In this document: positions 6,010 through 14,377 of the stretch, piece by piece
How positions within the stretch are numbered: position 1 is the first letter of the stretch
How the letters are laid out: each line of letters opens with the position of its first letter
DNA from: Bog-159 sp035602155
GTDB taxonomy: Bacteria; Acidobacteriota; Terriglobia; Bryobacterales; Bryobacteraceae
NCBI GenBank assembly: GCA_035602155.1
Contig: DATNMW010000089.1
Coordinates: 1-14,891 of the forward strand
Reading direction: 5' to 3'
DNA length: 14,891 nt
Notes under the pieces: model-generated
Database searches by the model: none
What the model saw: the letters and a program-made list of their open reading frames with translations, nothing else
What the model was told of the DNA's origin: nothing
Translations under genes and position numbers: made by a program

Positions 6010-8511
6010 TCAATGGCCATGCATGTTCTGATTGGCTTCCGGACAGGCGTTAATCCAGATGTCGAAGGCGTCCAGCGTGACCGAAAACCCCGATAGGGGC
6101 GTGGCGGAAATGGTGACCGTGTGGGGCGCGCAGGCAAGTCCCTGTTGCACCCAGACTGCCTGCTGGTACCGGGTCGTGGGTGACGTCAGAAGTACCGTGG
6201 CTTGCAACACGCCGTCGAGCAGAACCGTGGCGGTTCCCTGCCCTGGCCCAGTCATGCTCACCCAGCGTACGCCGGTGCCCGTAAAGTTAAGAACCGCCGT
6301 GTTCTGCGACGTCGTTGTAGTCATGTAGGTGCTGGTGCTGGCATTCGCCGAAGAGGTGGAAACCCAACTCCCCTGGTAGCTGATGGTCGGCGGAGGCTGG
6401 CCGCTGGTATCGCTATCGACCGTACGAGATTCCTCGATGCGCGCTGGCGGGACCGTATCCGTCCACGCGGTGCCCGCGCTCGCGGACTTGTAGATACTAT
6501 GATAGGCCGCCGCGAACACCGTCTTATCGTTGGCGTAGTTTGGAGAAATCGCTACCGCCGTGGCAAACTGATCCGGGAACGCGCTCAGCGGAAGTATCGT
6601 GGTTCCACCATTGGTGGATTTCATCACACCCGACTGGATGGTAGCGGCAAAGAACGTCTGGTCGGCGGCATAGTTCGGGGACAATTGAAGATCCAGGACC
6701 ACCAACTGGCTGGTCCGGGAAAGGACGGTCCAGGTCGAGCCGCCATCTGTAGACTTGAGGAGGCCTCCGGTGTACGGAGCGATATACAGGGTTTGGTCGG
6801 TCGCGAATGCCGGGGAAACCGCCACCACTCCGAGTTTCGTGGATCCCGGCGTCGTGATGGATGTCCAGGTCATGCCGCCGTCCGTGGATTTGTAAAGACC
6901 GTGGGTGGAACTGGCGGCAAAGGCCGTCTGATCGGAGGCGAAGTTCGGCGAGATAGCGATCGCATCGACCGGGGGTCCGCCCAGGCTGGTGGGAATCCAG
7001 TTGGCGCCCTGATTCGCAGAGACAAACAGCCCTTGGTTAGGATACTGCTGGCCCTGATAGGTTACCGTCGCTGGATATGTCGATGCGGGCTCCAGGTCGG
7101 TTCCGATGAGAACCGTCCCATCCTGCGCGAAATTTGGAGAGACAGCCAGCCCTCTGACGTGCGTCAACGCCCCCAGCATAGGCATCATTTGGTAGGTGGA
7201 TCCGCCGTTGGTGGTTCTCTCAAGTCCCGATGCGGTAGCGCTAAATGCCGTTTGATCGTTCGCGAAATTGGTGGAGATGGCCGCAGCGTCCAAATACGGA
7301 AGGCGCAACCCGGTATTCTTAAAGCTCCAGGATGCTCCGCCGTTGGTGGACCACACGTTGCCGCCGCCGTAAGTGTCGGCGAATAAGGTCTTGTCGCTGC
7401 TGTAGTTGGGCGATAGAAAAATGTGCCGCACAAGCCGGGTGGGAATGCTGTCGATGTACTGCCAGGATACGGCGCTGCTGGGCGAAATCCAAAGGCCTTC
7501 ATATGTCGCCAGAATCAGCGTGATGCCACTGGCGCTGGCGCCGGCGGCCACGTTATGGTAATGCGATGTCGTCAGGGGCGATAGTTCCCGATTGAACTGA
7601 GACGGAGCCGTCCATGAGGTTCCCTGGTTCACGGATTGGAAAACTCCTCCAACGGCCGGTGGTGTGTCCGCCGTCGCAACCCATATCGTGGAATCCTGCA
7701 GATAATTGGGCGACAGCGTGACCGAATTCACGTTGGTATCCGATAGTCCGGAATTGGAGGCTGACCAGGAAGCTCCGCCGTCCGCGGAAATCAGGACGCC
7801 CGCGGCGGTGCCTGCAAAGGCCGTTTGGTCCGAGCTGAACCCCGGCGAGAAAACCAGCGACGTTACGGCGGGAGATGGCTGCGCCGGAGTAACCGAGACC
7901 CAACCGGAGCCTGCGTTTGTGGATTCATAAATCCCGTTGGTTGCCGTGCCTAGCAGGAGCGTGCCGTCGACGCCGAAATTCGGAGACACGGCAATCACGC
8001 TCAGCGCCGAATTGATCGAACCCGGCAGCGTGAGCTGTGTGAACGTCTGTCCCCGATTCGTGGATTCGAAAACCGTCATATTGGAGGTGACGATAAACAG
8101 CGTGTTATCTGTGGCGAAATTCGGCGATAAGGCCACGTTCAGCAGTGACAGACTCGACGCCAAGGTCCAGGAGGCGCCCTGGTTGGTGGTCTCGAAAAGA
8201 CCGCCCATGCCGGCCACGTAAATAGTTTGATCCTGGCTGTAAGCCGGCGAGAAGGCTATCGCCCACATCTCTTTCACATTCGGTAGACCACCCACGGCCG
8301 ACCAGGTAACACCCCCATTGGTCGACTTGACCAGCGCGTATACGCCGAGCTTGATCGAAAGATAATCGGTTGCCGCGTAGATGGTGGAATCTTGGGCGAA
8401 GTTAGGGGAAACCGCTACGGTGACGATCGGATCGTGCGGGTCGTGAGCCATAAGAGACCCGGCTGCCAGGCAAAGACAAACTGCACCCCTGAACAGAACT
8501 CGATTGAACAC
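6010..8511 (-). CDS. Large secreted Asp-box (BNR/VPS10-like) beta-propeller protein, copy 1 (intact)
   Basis: The 833-residue protein starts at GTG 8511, with AAGGGGG (8520-8526) 8 bases before it. A signal peptide is evident (FNRVLFR, then GAVCLCLAAGSLMA, with cleavage before HDPHDP). The body consists of about 13 units of the form (V/L)SPNF-x2-D-x-T-x3-AT followed by S-T-N-G-G-x-S-W Asp boxes. One further degenerate unit (ILATYEGLW) gives 14 blades, enough for two seven-bladed propellers. The last about 140 residues (from IEESRTVDS) form a separate domain with FTGTGVRWVSM, ATVLLDG and VTLDAFDIW, resembling a carbohydrate-binding-like beta sandwich. No catalytic sialidase RIP motif is evident, so this is probably a binding or structural extracellular protein. 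Its ligand is unknown. Confidence 0.87.
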   Translation of the reverse strand: MFNRVLFRGAVCLCLAAGSLMAHDPHDPIVTVAVSPNFAQDSTIYAATDYLSIKLGVYALVKSTNGGVTWSAVGGLPNVKEMWAIAFSPAYSQDQTIYVAGMGGLFETTNQGASWTLASSLSLLNVALSPNFATDNTLFIVTSNMTVFESTNRGQTFTQLTLPGSINSALSVIAVSPNFGVDGTLLLGTATNGIYESTNAGSGWVSVTPAQPSPAVTSLVFSPGFSSDQTAFAGTAAGVLISADGGASWSASNSGLSDTNVNSVTLSPNYLQDSTIWVATADTPPAVGGVFQSVNQGTSWTAPSQFNRELSPLTTSHYHNVAAGASASGITLILATYEGLWISPSSAVSWQYIDSIPTRLVRHIFLSPNYSSDKTLFADTYGGGNVWSTNGGASWSFKNTGLRLPYLDAAAISTNFANDQTAFSATASGLERTTNGGSTYQMMPMLGALTHVRGLAVSPNFAQDGTVLIGTDLEPASTYPATVTYQGQQYPNQGLFVSANQGANWIPTSLGGPPVDAIAISPNFASDQTAFAASSTHGLYKSTDGGMTWTSITTPGSTKLGVVAVSPAFATDQTLYIAPYTGGLLKSTDGGSTWTVLSRTSQLVVLDLQLSPNYAADQTFFAATIQSGVMKSTNGGTTILPLSAFPDQFATAVAISPNYANDKTVFAAAYHSIYKSASAGTAWTDTVPPARIEESRTVDSDTSGQPPPTISYQGSWVSTSSANASTSTYMTTTTSQNTAVLNFTGTGVRWVSMTGPGQGTATVLLDGVLQATVLLTSPTTRYQQAVWVQQGLACAPHTVTISATPLSGFSVTLDAFDIWINACPEANQNMHGH

Positions 8512-8732
8512 TTGAAATTCCCCCTTGCGCTGTACCGGGGATTTCCATCCGGAACCCTCGGCTTTCCAGCGATTGTTGACCCGACCCGATCTATTGTAGC
8601 CGCTTTTTTGGCTTTTTTTTCATCCTGAGCGGCTTCCAAAGCCCAGGCTGGCACTACTTTTTTTCCATTGGGTACTAGAACTTAAGGGACTCTTGCCAAA
8701 CGGCCGCCCTGACGCCCCATCCGCCTCGCCGA
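8512..8732 (-). promoter_or_regulatory. Upstream region of Asp-box copy 1, with putative -10 TACAAT at 8598-8593
   Basis: This 221-base gap between the two Asp-box genes has no gene. On the minus strand it contains TACAAT (8598-8593), 82 bases before the GTG, preceded by A-rich tracts. The same TACAAT in the same surroundings (ctacaatag, then gggtc-acaa) occurs upstream of copy 2, so it was duplicated and kept with the gene. No convincing -35 box lies 17 bases upstream in either copy. A different sigma factor or an activator would have to be assumed. No clear terminator for copy 2 is visible. Confidence 0.4.
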
Positions 8733-11220
8733 TTAATGACGATGCGTGTTTTGATTGGCTTCCGGACAGGCGTTGATCCAGATGTCGAAGGCATCCAGCG
8801 TCACCGATTGCCCCGATTGAGGTGTGGCGGAAATGGTCAAGGTGTGCGGCGCGCAGGGAAGTCCCTGTTGTTGCCAGACGATCGTCTGGTACTGATTTGT
8901 TGCAGCTTTAAGACTTACAGTGGCTTGGACCACGCCGTCCAGCAGAACCGTGGCGCTTCCCTGATGCGGTCCAACCAGGCTCAGCCAACGGGCGCCAGTT
9001 CCCGTAAAGCTGAGAACCGCCGTGTTCTGGGATGTGGTGGTGGTCATGTAAGCGTTGGTGCTGGCGCTCCCCGATGAGGTGGAAGACCAACTCCCCTGGT
9101 AGCCGATCGTCGGCGGAGGCTGGCCTGTGGTATTGCTGTCTACCGTCCGGGACTCTTCGATGCGCGCTGGTGGGATGGTATCCGTCCACGCAGCGCCGCC
9201 GTTCGCAGATGTGTAGATGCTATGATAGGCCGCCGCGAACACCGTCTTATCGTTGGCGTAGTTCGGAGGAATCGCCACCGCCGTGGCAAGCTGGTCCGGG
9301 AATGCGCTCAACGGAACCAGGGACGTTCCACCATTGGTGGACTTCATCACGCCCGACTGGATAGTGGCGGCAAAGAAAGTCTGGTCGGTAGAATAGTTCG
9401 GCGACAATTGAAGATCCAGGACGACCAGGCTACTGGTCTTGAGAACCATGGTCCAGCTCGATCCGCCATTTGTCGATTTCAGAAGCCCCCCATTGGAACG
9501 AGCGGCATACACGGTCTGGTCGGTCGCGAACGCCGGGGAAACCGCCACTACTCCCAGCTTTAGGGATCCCGGAGTCGTTACGGATGTCCACGTCACGCCG
9601 CCTTCCGTGGATTTGTAAAGACCAGCCGTGGAACTGGCGGCAAAGGCCGTCCGGTCGGAGGCGAAGTTCGGCGAGATCGCGATCGAATTGATCGGCGGCC
9701 CGCCCAAGCTGGTGGGAATCCAGTTGGCGCCCTGAATCGTAGAGACAAACAGCCCCTGGTTAGGATACTGCTGGCCTTGATAGGTCACATATGGGGGATA
9801 TGGCGACCCTGGCGCATTGGCAGTCCCGATGAGCACTGTTCCGTCCTGCGCAAACGCGGGGGAGACCGCCAGACCTCTGACGTGGGTCAGCGCCCCCAGC
9901 ATAGGCATCCTCTGATACGTAGCACCGCCGTTGGTGCTTCTTTCCAGCCCGTCGTCCGTGGAACTGAATGCGGTTTTATCGTTGGCGAAATTGGGGGAAA
10001 CGGCGGCGGCGTCCAAATACGGGAGGCTCATTCCAGTATTCTGGAAAAGCCACGACGTTCCGCCGGTGGTGGTCCACAAGTTGCCCCCGCCGTAGGTGGT
10101 GCCGAATAAGGTCTTGTCGTTGACGTAGTTGGGCGATATCGTCAAATGCACGATGAGCCGCGTGGGCAGTGTATCGATGTATTGCCAGGAAATCGCGCTG
10201 CTGGGCGAAATCCACAAACCTTCGTATGTCGCGAGAATCAGCGCGATGCCGCCGGCGCCGTTGCCGGCCGCCACGTTGTGATAATGCGAGGTCGTCAGGG
10301 GCGACAGTTCCCGATTGATCAAAGGCGCCGCCGTCCACGAGGCCCCCTGGTTTGTCGATTGGAAGACCCCGCCCACCGCCGTCGCGGCCCAGATTGTGGA
10401 TTCCTGCAAGTAATTGGGCGACAGCGTGACGGAATTCACGTTGGTATCCGAGAGGCCGGAATTGGAGGCCGGCCAGGAAGTTCCTCCGTTCGTCGAAATC
10501 AGGACACCCGCAGCGGTGCCCGCAAAGGCCGTTTGGTCTGAGCTGAACCCCGGCGAGAATGCCAGCGACGTCACCGCGGGAGACGGCTGTGCCGGACTAA
10601 CCGAGACCCAACTCGAGCCTCCGTTTGTGGATTCATAAATCCCGTTGGTTGCCGTGCCTAACAGGAGCGTGCCGTCCACGTCGAAATTCGGAGACACGGC
10701 AATCACACTCAGAGCCGAATCGATTCGAAGCCGGCAGAGCGATCTGTGTAAATGTCTGGCCGCGATTGGTGGATTCGAAAACCGTCATAGCGGCGGTGAC
10801 GATAAACAGCGTGTTATCGACGGCGAAATTTGGGGATAACGCCACGTTCAGCAGTGACAGACTCGACGCCAGGGTCCAGGACGCGCCCTGATTGGCGGTT
10901 TCGTAAAGACCACCCGTTCCAGCCACGTAAATGGCCTGATCCTGGCTGTGGGCCGGCGAGAAGGCTACCGCCCTCATCTGTTTCACGTCGGGCAAGCCAC
11001 CCACGGCCGACCATGTAACGCCGCCATTGGTCGATTTGAGTAGCGCATAGATGCCGAGTTTGATTGCAAGACTATCGGTTGCCGCGAAGATGGTGGAGTC
11101 CTGGACGAAGTTGGGGGAAACCGCCACGGTGACGATCGGATCGTGCGGATCGTGCGCCGTGAGAGACTCGACCGCCAGACAAAGACAGACTGCGGCACTG
11201 AACAGAACTCGGCCGAACAC
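8733..11220 (-). pseudogene. Secreted Asp-box beta-propeller protein, copy 2, with a single-base frameshift
   Basis: This is a tandem paralogue of copy 1 with the same architecture: GTG start (11220) with GGAAGGG 8 bases upstream (11229-11235), signal peptide (VLFSAAVCLCLAVESLTA then HDPHDP), Asp-box blades and a C-terminal VTLDAFDIW domain. Comparing the two copies base by base at 10720-10730 shows one extra T (10724 or 10725), which breaks the frame after about 165 codons. The distal 657 codons (stop 8733) remain open. With that base removed the protein would be 828 residues, exactly copy 1 minus a five-residue DTPPA insertion. Everything else is length-conserved with many synonymous differences. 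The lesion may be a recent mutation or a sequencing or assembly error. As written the gene is broken. Confidence 0.82.
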
Positions 11221-11290
11221 TGAGCTTTCCCTTCCTTGCGCTGCCCCATTTTCCGGGGTTGTAGACCCGACCGCCCTATTGTAGACGTTT
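11221..11290 (-). promoter_or_regulatory. Upstream region of Asp-box copy 2, with putative -10 TACAAT at 11283-11278
   Basis: Read on the minus strand, TACAAT (11283-11278) lies 58 bases before the GTG of copy 2 in a context shared with the copy 1 upstream region (A-run, then g-ctacaatag, then gggtc-acaa). A ribosome binding site GGAAGGG is at 11235-11229. The conserved context supports a shared promoter core, but no -35 hexamer is recognisable. Confidence 0.4.
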
Positions 11291-11368
11291 TTTGATTGCG
11301 TGTTCTCATCGCGAGCGGTTCCGGAGTGCGTAACGATCTGGGAAGAGTGCCGCTGCCGGCCCAAGTGG

Positions 11369-11405
11369 GGCGGGCATCCACGCCGGTGGCGGGTCTCCGG
11401 ACCCG
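11369..11405. repeat. Two-hairpin REP-like repeat, left copy
   Basis: The stretch consists of GGCGGGCATCCACGCC (a GGCG/CGCC stem) followed by a perfect hairpin CGGGTC-TCCG-GACCCG at 11390-11405. The reverse complement of 13202-13243 has the same order and similar sequence (GGCGGGCGTCCACGCC, then a GCGGGTCC hairpin). The two copies therefore form a dispersed inverted pair about 1.8 kb apart, flanking the decayed defence-like genes. Confidence 0.6.
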
Positions 11406-11525
11406 GGGATGGTGCGGTTTACACAAGGAAGAAGGGTCCTGGAGTACCCGCGCAGCCTTGGAGGTTCTGCCCCACCATTGTTCTCCCCAGATCTCAAGCG
11501 AACAAGGGCCGCCTGGACCGCGCGT

Positions 11526-12116
11526 AATTACCAGAAATCCAAATGGTGCGAACAGGAGTTGGACGCCTTTCTCGATCAAGCTGAAAGAAAGGACGGACTG
11601 TAAACCGGCGGCTACGGCCGCTTTCTGAAGGTAATCAAATTCCCGTGGCTGCGCGACGCCCACGAAGGCTTCCGCAAGTATCAGCACGTGGATTTCTTCG
11701 ACCGCGACGCCAAGAGCGGCCGGGAGCGCGAGTTCAGGCCCATCTCGGAAGCGTTCCGTCAGGCAGTCGACAAGCTCGGTTTTCATATCGAAAAGTTGTT
11801 CGAAGCCATGCTGTGCGCCCGGGAGAGGGTGTTCGTGGCGCGCACCGCGGAGGACGCCAGCGAGGAGCGGGAGTCGATGATACGTGAGATCAAAGCTGCT
11901 GGATACGCCCTCTCCCCGCCGCCGGCAGGAGCCATACCCAGAGGAATCGGCGAAGCCCGCGTTACCGTGCACCTGCTGGGCGCGGCCGGCGATCCGGCCG
12001 TGCGCGAAGAGATCGATCTAGCCCTGGAGGTGGAAAGGAAGGTGGTGTTCTATCTCACCCGTGGCCACGAAGCGGCCACCGGAGAGCAGAAGAAGCTGAT
12101 CGAGGAGATTCGTTAA
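11526..12116 (+). pseudogene. TIR-domain protein fragment with in-frame stop (decayed)
   Basis: From AAT 11526 the frame reads NYQKSKWCEQELDAFLDQAE, which is the conserved end of a TIR domain including the W-C-x-x-E-L motif that carries the catalytic glutamate of NAD-cleaving TIRs. A TAA at 11601-11603 interrupts it. The same frame then continues (GRFLKVIKFPW, DFFDRDAKSGREREFRP, HIEKLFEAM, then RVFVARTAED and VTVHLLGAAGD) to a stop at 12114-12116. The second half resembles the module after the TIR in large bacterial TIR proteins (pattern VYLAE-T-D...EERD, then ...HLVG), but is shortened by apparent internal deletion. The N-terminal TIR half is absent; 11290-11525 shows no recognisable coding homology. 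I take it as a dead remnant of a defence-type gene. Confidence 0.7.
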
Positions 12117-12127
12117 AACAGACGGAA

Positions 12128-12220
12128 CCTGCGGGAGGGCGCCCGGATGGGAAGACTCTCGCGTCGGCGAGCGATGACAAAACCGTACGCCTCTGGTCGG
12201 TGGCCGCGGAATCCCAATGA
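12128..12220 (+). pseudogene. Last WD40 repeat of a lost protein
   Basis: In a frame different from the TIR fragment, 12143-12220 reads PDGKTLASASDDKTVRLW, then SVAAESQ and a TGA stop (12218-12220). This is a textbook terminal WD40 repeat. There is no start codon and no preceding repeat. TIR-WD40 proteins exist in bacteria, so this is probably the 3' end of the same ancestral gene as the TIR fragment, with the middle deleted and the frame lost. Confidence 0.7.
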
Positions 12221-12280
12221 GGCCCGCGATCCCTGCGAAACGATAGATTTGTCGGGCACGCGGAGGTATACTATAAGTGC

Positions 12281-12541
12281 ATGATTCCCAATACATTGCA
12301 GCCTTTGTTTTGGGACACGGACGTCAGCGCCTTCCAGCCGCTGGCCTATCCCGATTACACCATTTTTCGTGTTCTCGAATATGGCGACGACTTGGCGCTC
12401 GCTTGGCTCCGCGATACGTTCGGCTTGCCTGAGATCTGCCGCGTGATCCGGACCGAACGCCGCCTCTCCCCGAAGTCAGCCTCCTTTTGGGCGCTGGTGT
12501 ACGGCATTGCCGAGGCAGACGTCGCAGCGCTCGTGCAATAG
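12281..12541 (+). CDS. Small protein upstream of an AbiEii-like gene, putative antitoxin (DUF6922-like)
   Basis: The 86-residue soluble protein has the core PLFWDTDVSAFQP, then YPDYTIFRVLEYGD, then WLRDTFG and a C-terminal SPKSASFWALVYGI. Proteins of this pattern (I recall them as DUF6922, unchecked) are commonly encoded directly upstream of AbiEii/AbiGii nucleotidyltransferase toxins. Here the gap to that gene is 15 bases, supporting co-transcription and an antitoxin or accessory role. A GGAGG lies at 12262-12266, 14 bases before the ATG and thus far for a ribosome binding site. TATACT at 12267-12272 could be a -10 box that would place the transcript start near the ATG. The gene appears intact although its partner is interrupted. 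Confidence 0.75.
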   Translation: MIPNTLQPLFWDTDVSAFQPLAYPDYTIFRVLEYGDDLALAWLRDTFGLPEICRVIRTERRLSPKSASFWALVYGIAEADVAALVQ

Positions 12542-12556
12542 CAGGTCCACACTTAT

Positions 12557-13201
12557 ATGGCGGAGGACACCGGCTACAGCGTCGTCTGGCACCCTGAAAC
12601 GATCGAACATGGCGCGGTGGAGACCCTCCGAGCGCTCCGCGACCAGTCCCTGATTGGCGATGCATATCTTGCCGGTGGAACCGCACTGGCTCTGCACTTT
12701 GGCCATCGGATTTCCGTTGATCTCGACTTCTTCGTACCGGCTTTCTTCGAAGAAGACCAACCGCTCGCGCGCCTGAAGGCCCTGACCGGCTTCTCGCTCG
12801 CAGCGAAGGCGCCGAGCACAATCCACGCGGCGATGCAAGGGACCAAGCTAAGTTTTCTTGGCTATCCCTATCCGGCTCTCTTCCCTATGGCGCGGTTCGA
12901 GGGAGTTCCGGTCGCCGATCCGCGCGACATTGCGTGCATGAAGGTGAGCGCAATCGCTAGCCGCGGCGCGAAACGCGATTTCTTCGATCTCTACGTGGCG
13001 AGCGAACGCTTCGGCCTCGGAAACATTTTGAACTAGTTTGCCGAGAAGTACATCGAAACCGGCTATAACCGGCTGCACATCCTGAAGTCGCTCACGTTCT
13101 TTGCCGACGCCGAACAGGATCCCACGCCGCACTTGCTCGTGCCGCTTGCGTGGGACGATGTAAAGCGCTTCTTCACAGGACACGTGCCGGGGCTGCTGTA
13201 A
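12557..13201 (+). pseudogene. AbiEii/AbiGii-type nucleotidyltransferase toxin, interrupted by an amber codon
   Basis: The frame shows the nucleotidyltransferase core: AGGTALALHFGHR (residues 39-51) and SVDLDFF (53-59, with Asp55 and Asp57 as the metal-binding pair), then KLSFLGYPYP and a conserved ADPRDIACMKVSAIASRGAK-RDFFDLY block. TAG at 13034-13036 stops it after 159 codons. The same frame continues open for 54 codons with typical family C-terminal sequence (EKYIETGYNRLHILKSLTFF, then DAEQDP and PLAWDDVKRFF) to TAA 13199-13201, giving a 214-residue full length that matches the family. A single base change (for example CAG to TAG) accounts for the interruption. The truncated protein keeps the catalytic motif, so partial activity cannot be excluded. 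Known members act as NTP transferases in abortive-infection toxin-antitoxin systems. Confidence 0.82.
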
Positions 13202-13243
13202 GCGGGTCCCTGGAGGACCCGCGGAGGCGTGGACGCCCGCCGC
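13202..13243. repeat. Two-hairpin REP-like repeat, right copy (inverted)
   Basis: Immediately after the nucleotidyltransferase stop there is a perfect hairpin, GCGGGTCC-CTGGA-GGACCCGC (13202-13222), and then GGCG-TGGA-CGCC (13226-13237) followed by CGCC. Its reverse complement resembles 11369-11405. Positioned 25 bases before metX, it could also act as a transcript-end structure for the upstream genes, although no T run follows. Confidence 0.6.
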
Positions 13244-13267
13244 ACGGTATGATGAAGGTTCCCCGCC

Positions 13268-14377
13268 ATGATTGTGGAGGCCCATGTCGTCCGGTTCGAC
13301 TCGATTTCCTTGGATGGAGGCGCTACGCTGGCGCCCGTCGAGGTGGCCTACGAAGCTTATGGAAGCCTGAACGCGCGGAGGACTAACGCCATCCTGATCC
13401 TGCACGCGTTTTCGGGCGATGCGCACGCCGCCGGAGTCAGTCCGGAGACCGGCAAACCGGGCTGGTGGGACAACATGATCGGCCCTGGCAAGGCGTTCGA
13501 CACCAACAAATATTTCGTCATCTGTTCAAACGTGCTGGGTGGTTGCCGCGGCGCCAGTGGACCGGCATCGATCAACCCCGCCACGGGCTGTCCGTATGCC
13601 ATGTCATTTCCAGTGATCACCGTTCGCGACATGGTGCGGCTGCAGAAGATGCTGATCGATCACCTGGGCATCCCGCGGCTGCTGAGCCTCTCGGGGGGAT
13701 CCATGGGCGGTATGCAGGCGCTCGAGTGGGCGGTATCGTATCCGGACGCGGTGGTATCGACGATCCCGATCGCCAGCACGGCGCGGCACAGCGCGCAACA
13801 GATCGCGTTCAACGAAGTGGGCAGGCAGGCGATCATCGCCGATCCCGATTGGAACGACGGCAATTACTACGGCGGCAAGCCGCCCGCGCGCGGATTGGCA
13901 GTGGCGCGCATGGTGGGCCACATCACTTACATGAGCGACGATTCCATGCGCGAGAAGTTCGGGCGGCGGCTGCGCGGCAAGAACAGCTTCGGCTACGATT
14001 TCGACGTGGATTTCGAAGTGGAAAGCTACCTGCGTTACCGCGGCAATGAGTTCGTCAGCCGCTTCGACGCGAACTCGTATCTGTACATTACCAAGGCCAT
14101 GGATTATTTCGATCTGTCGAATGGCAACGGGTCGCTGGCGGCCGCGTTCGAGCGCGCCAAGGCGCGATTCCTGGTGATCAGCTTCAGTTCGGACTGGCTC
14201 TATCCGAGCTATCAATCGCAGGAGATCGTGCGCGCGCTGCGCAGCCGCAACGTGGATGTGGCGTATTGCGAGTTGCCATCCAACTACGGGCACGACGCGT
14301 TCCTGGTGGACGTGGGCGAGCAGACCGAATTAGTGCGCGGGTTCCTGGCCAGCACCTATGAGAAGATAGCCGGATGA
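13268..14377 (+). CDS. metX: Homoserine O-acyltransferase MetX
   Basis: This alpha/beta-hydrolase-fold enzyme transfers an acyl group from acyl-CoA to L-homoserine, opening the path to methionine. At 369 residues it has the family length. The nucleophile elbow is GGSMGG with Ser145; the other triad members are Asp309 (FSSDWLYP) and His342 (NYGHDAFL). The oxyanion and substrate segment LHAFSGDAHAAG and the N-terminal VEVAYEAYGSLN are typical. GAAGG at 13254-13258 supports ATG 13268. Two upstream ATGs (13249, 13252) are out of frame. The stop overlaps the metW start by four bases. MetX enzymes may use acetyl-CoA or succinyl-CoA, and I cannot decide between them by eye. Confidence 0.96.
   Translation: MIVEAHVVRFDSISLDGGATLAPVEVAYEAYGSLNARRTNAILILHAFSGDAHAAGVSPETGKPGWWDNMIGPGKAFDTNKYFVICSNVLGGCRGASGPASINPATGCPYAMSFPVITVRDMVRLQKMLIDHLGIPRLLSLSGGSMGGMQALEWAVSYPDAVVSTIPIASTARHSAQQIAFNEVGRQAIIADPDWNDGNYYGGKPPARGLAVARMVGHITYMSDDSMREKFGRRLRGKNSFGYDFDVDFEVESYLRYRGNEFVSRFDANSYLYITKAMDYFDLSNGNGSLAAAFERAKARFLVISFSSDWLYPSYQSQEIVRALRSRNVDVAYCELPSNYGHDAFLVDVGEQTELVRGFLASTYEKIAG

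Noticed and set aside
6202..7386. Plus-strand open frame of 394 codons inside the propeller gene
   Set aside because: It is antisense to the Asp-box repeats. Its apparent repeats are just the complementary image of those repeats.
6010..11220. The repeated blocks as a transposon or CRISPR-like array
   Set aside because: The repeats are protein-coding beta-propeller blades and a whole-gene tandem duplication. There are no terminal inverted repeats, no transposase and no regular spacer pattern.
10633..11364. Separate gene upstream of Asp-box copy 2 starting at 11364
   Set aside because: Its useful part from GTG 11220 is the signal peptide and first blades of copy 2. The codons before that are leader DNA, and the C-terminal end after the inserted base is out-of-frame nonsense.
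11688..12116. Independent 142-residue gene
   Set aside because: It is in the same frame as the TIR fragment upstream of TAA 11601 and continues its homology, so it is the downstream half of a broken gene rather than a new one.
13604..14293. Minus-strand open frame of 229 codons opposite metX
   Set aside because: metX on the other strand has a full catalytic triad and family motifs; the antisense product has no recognisable domain.
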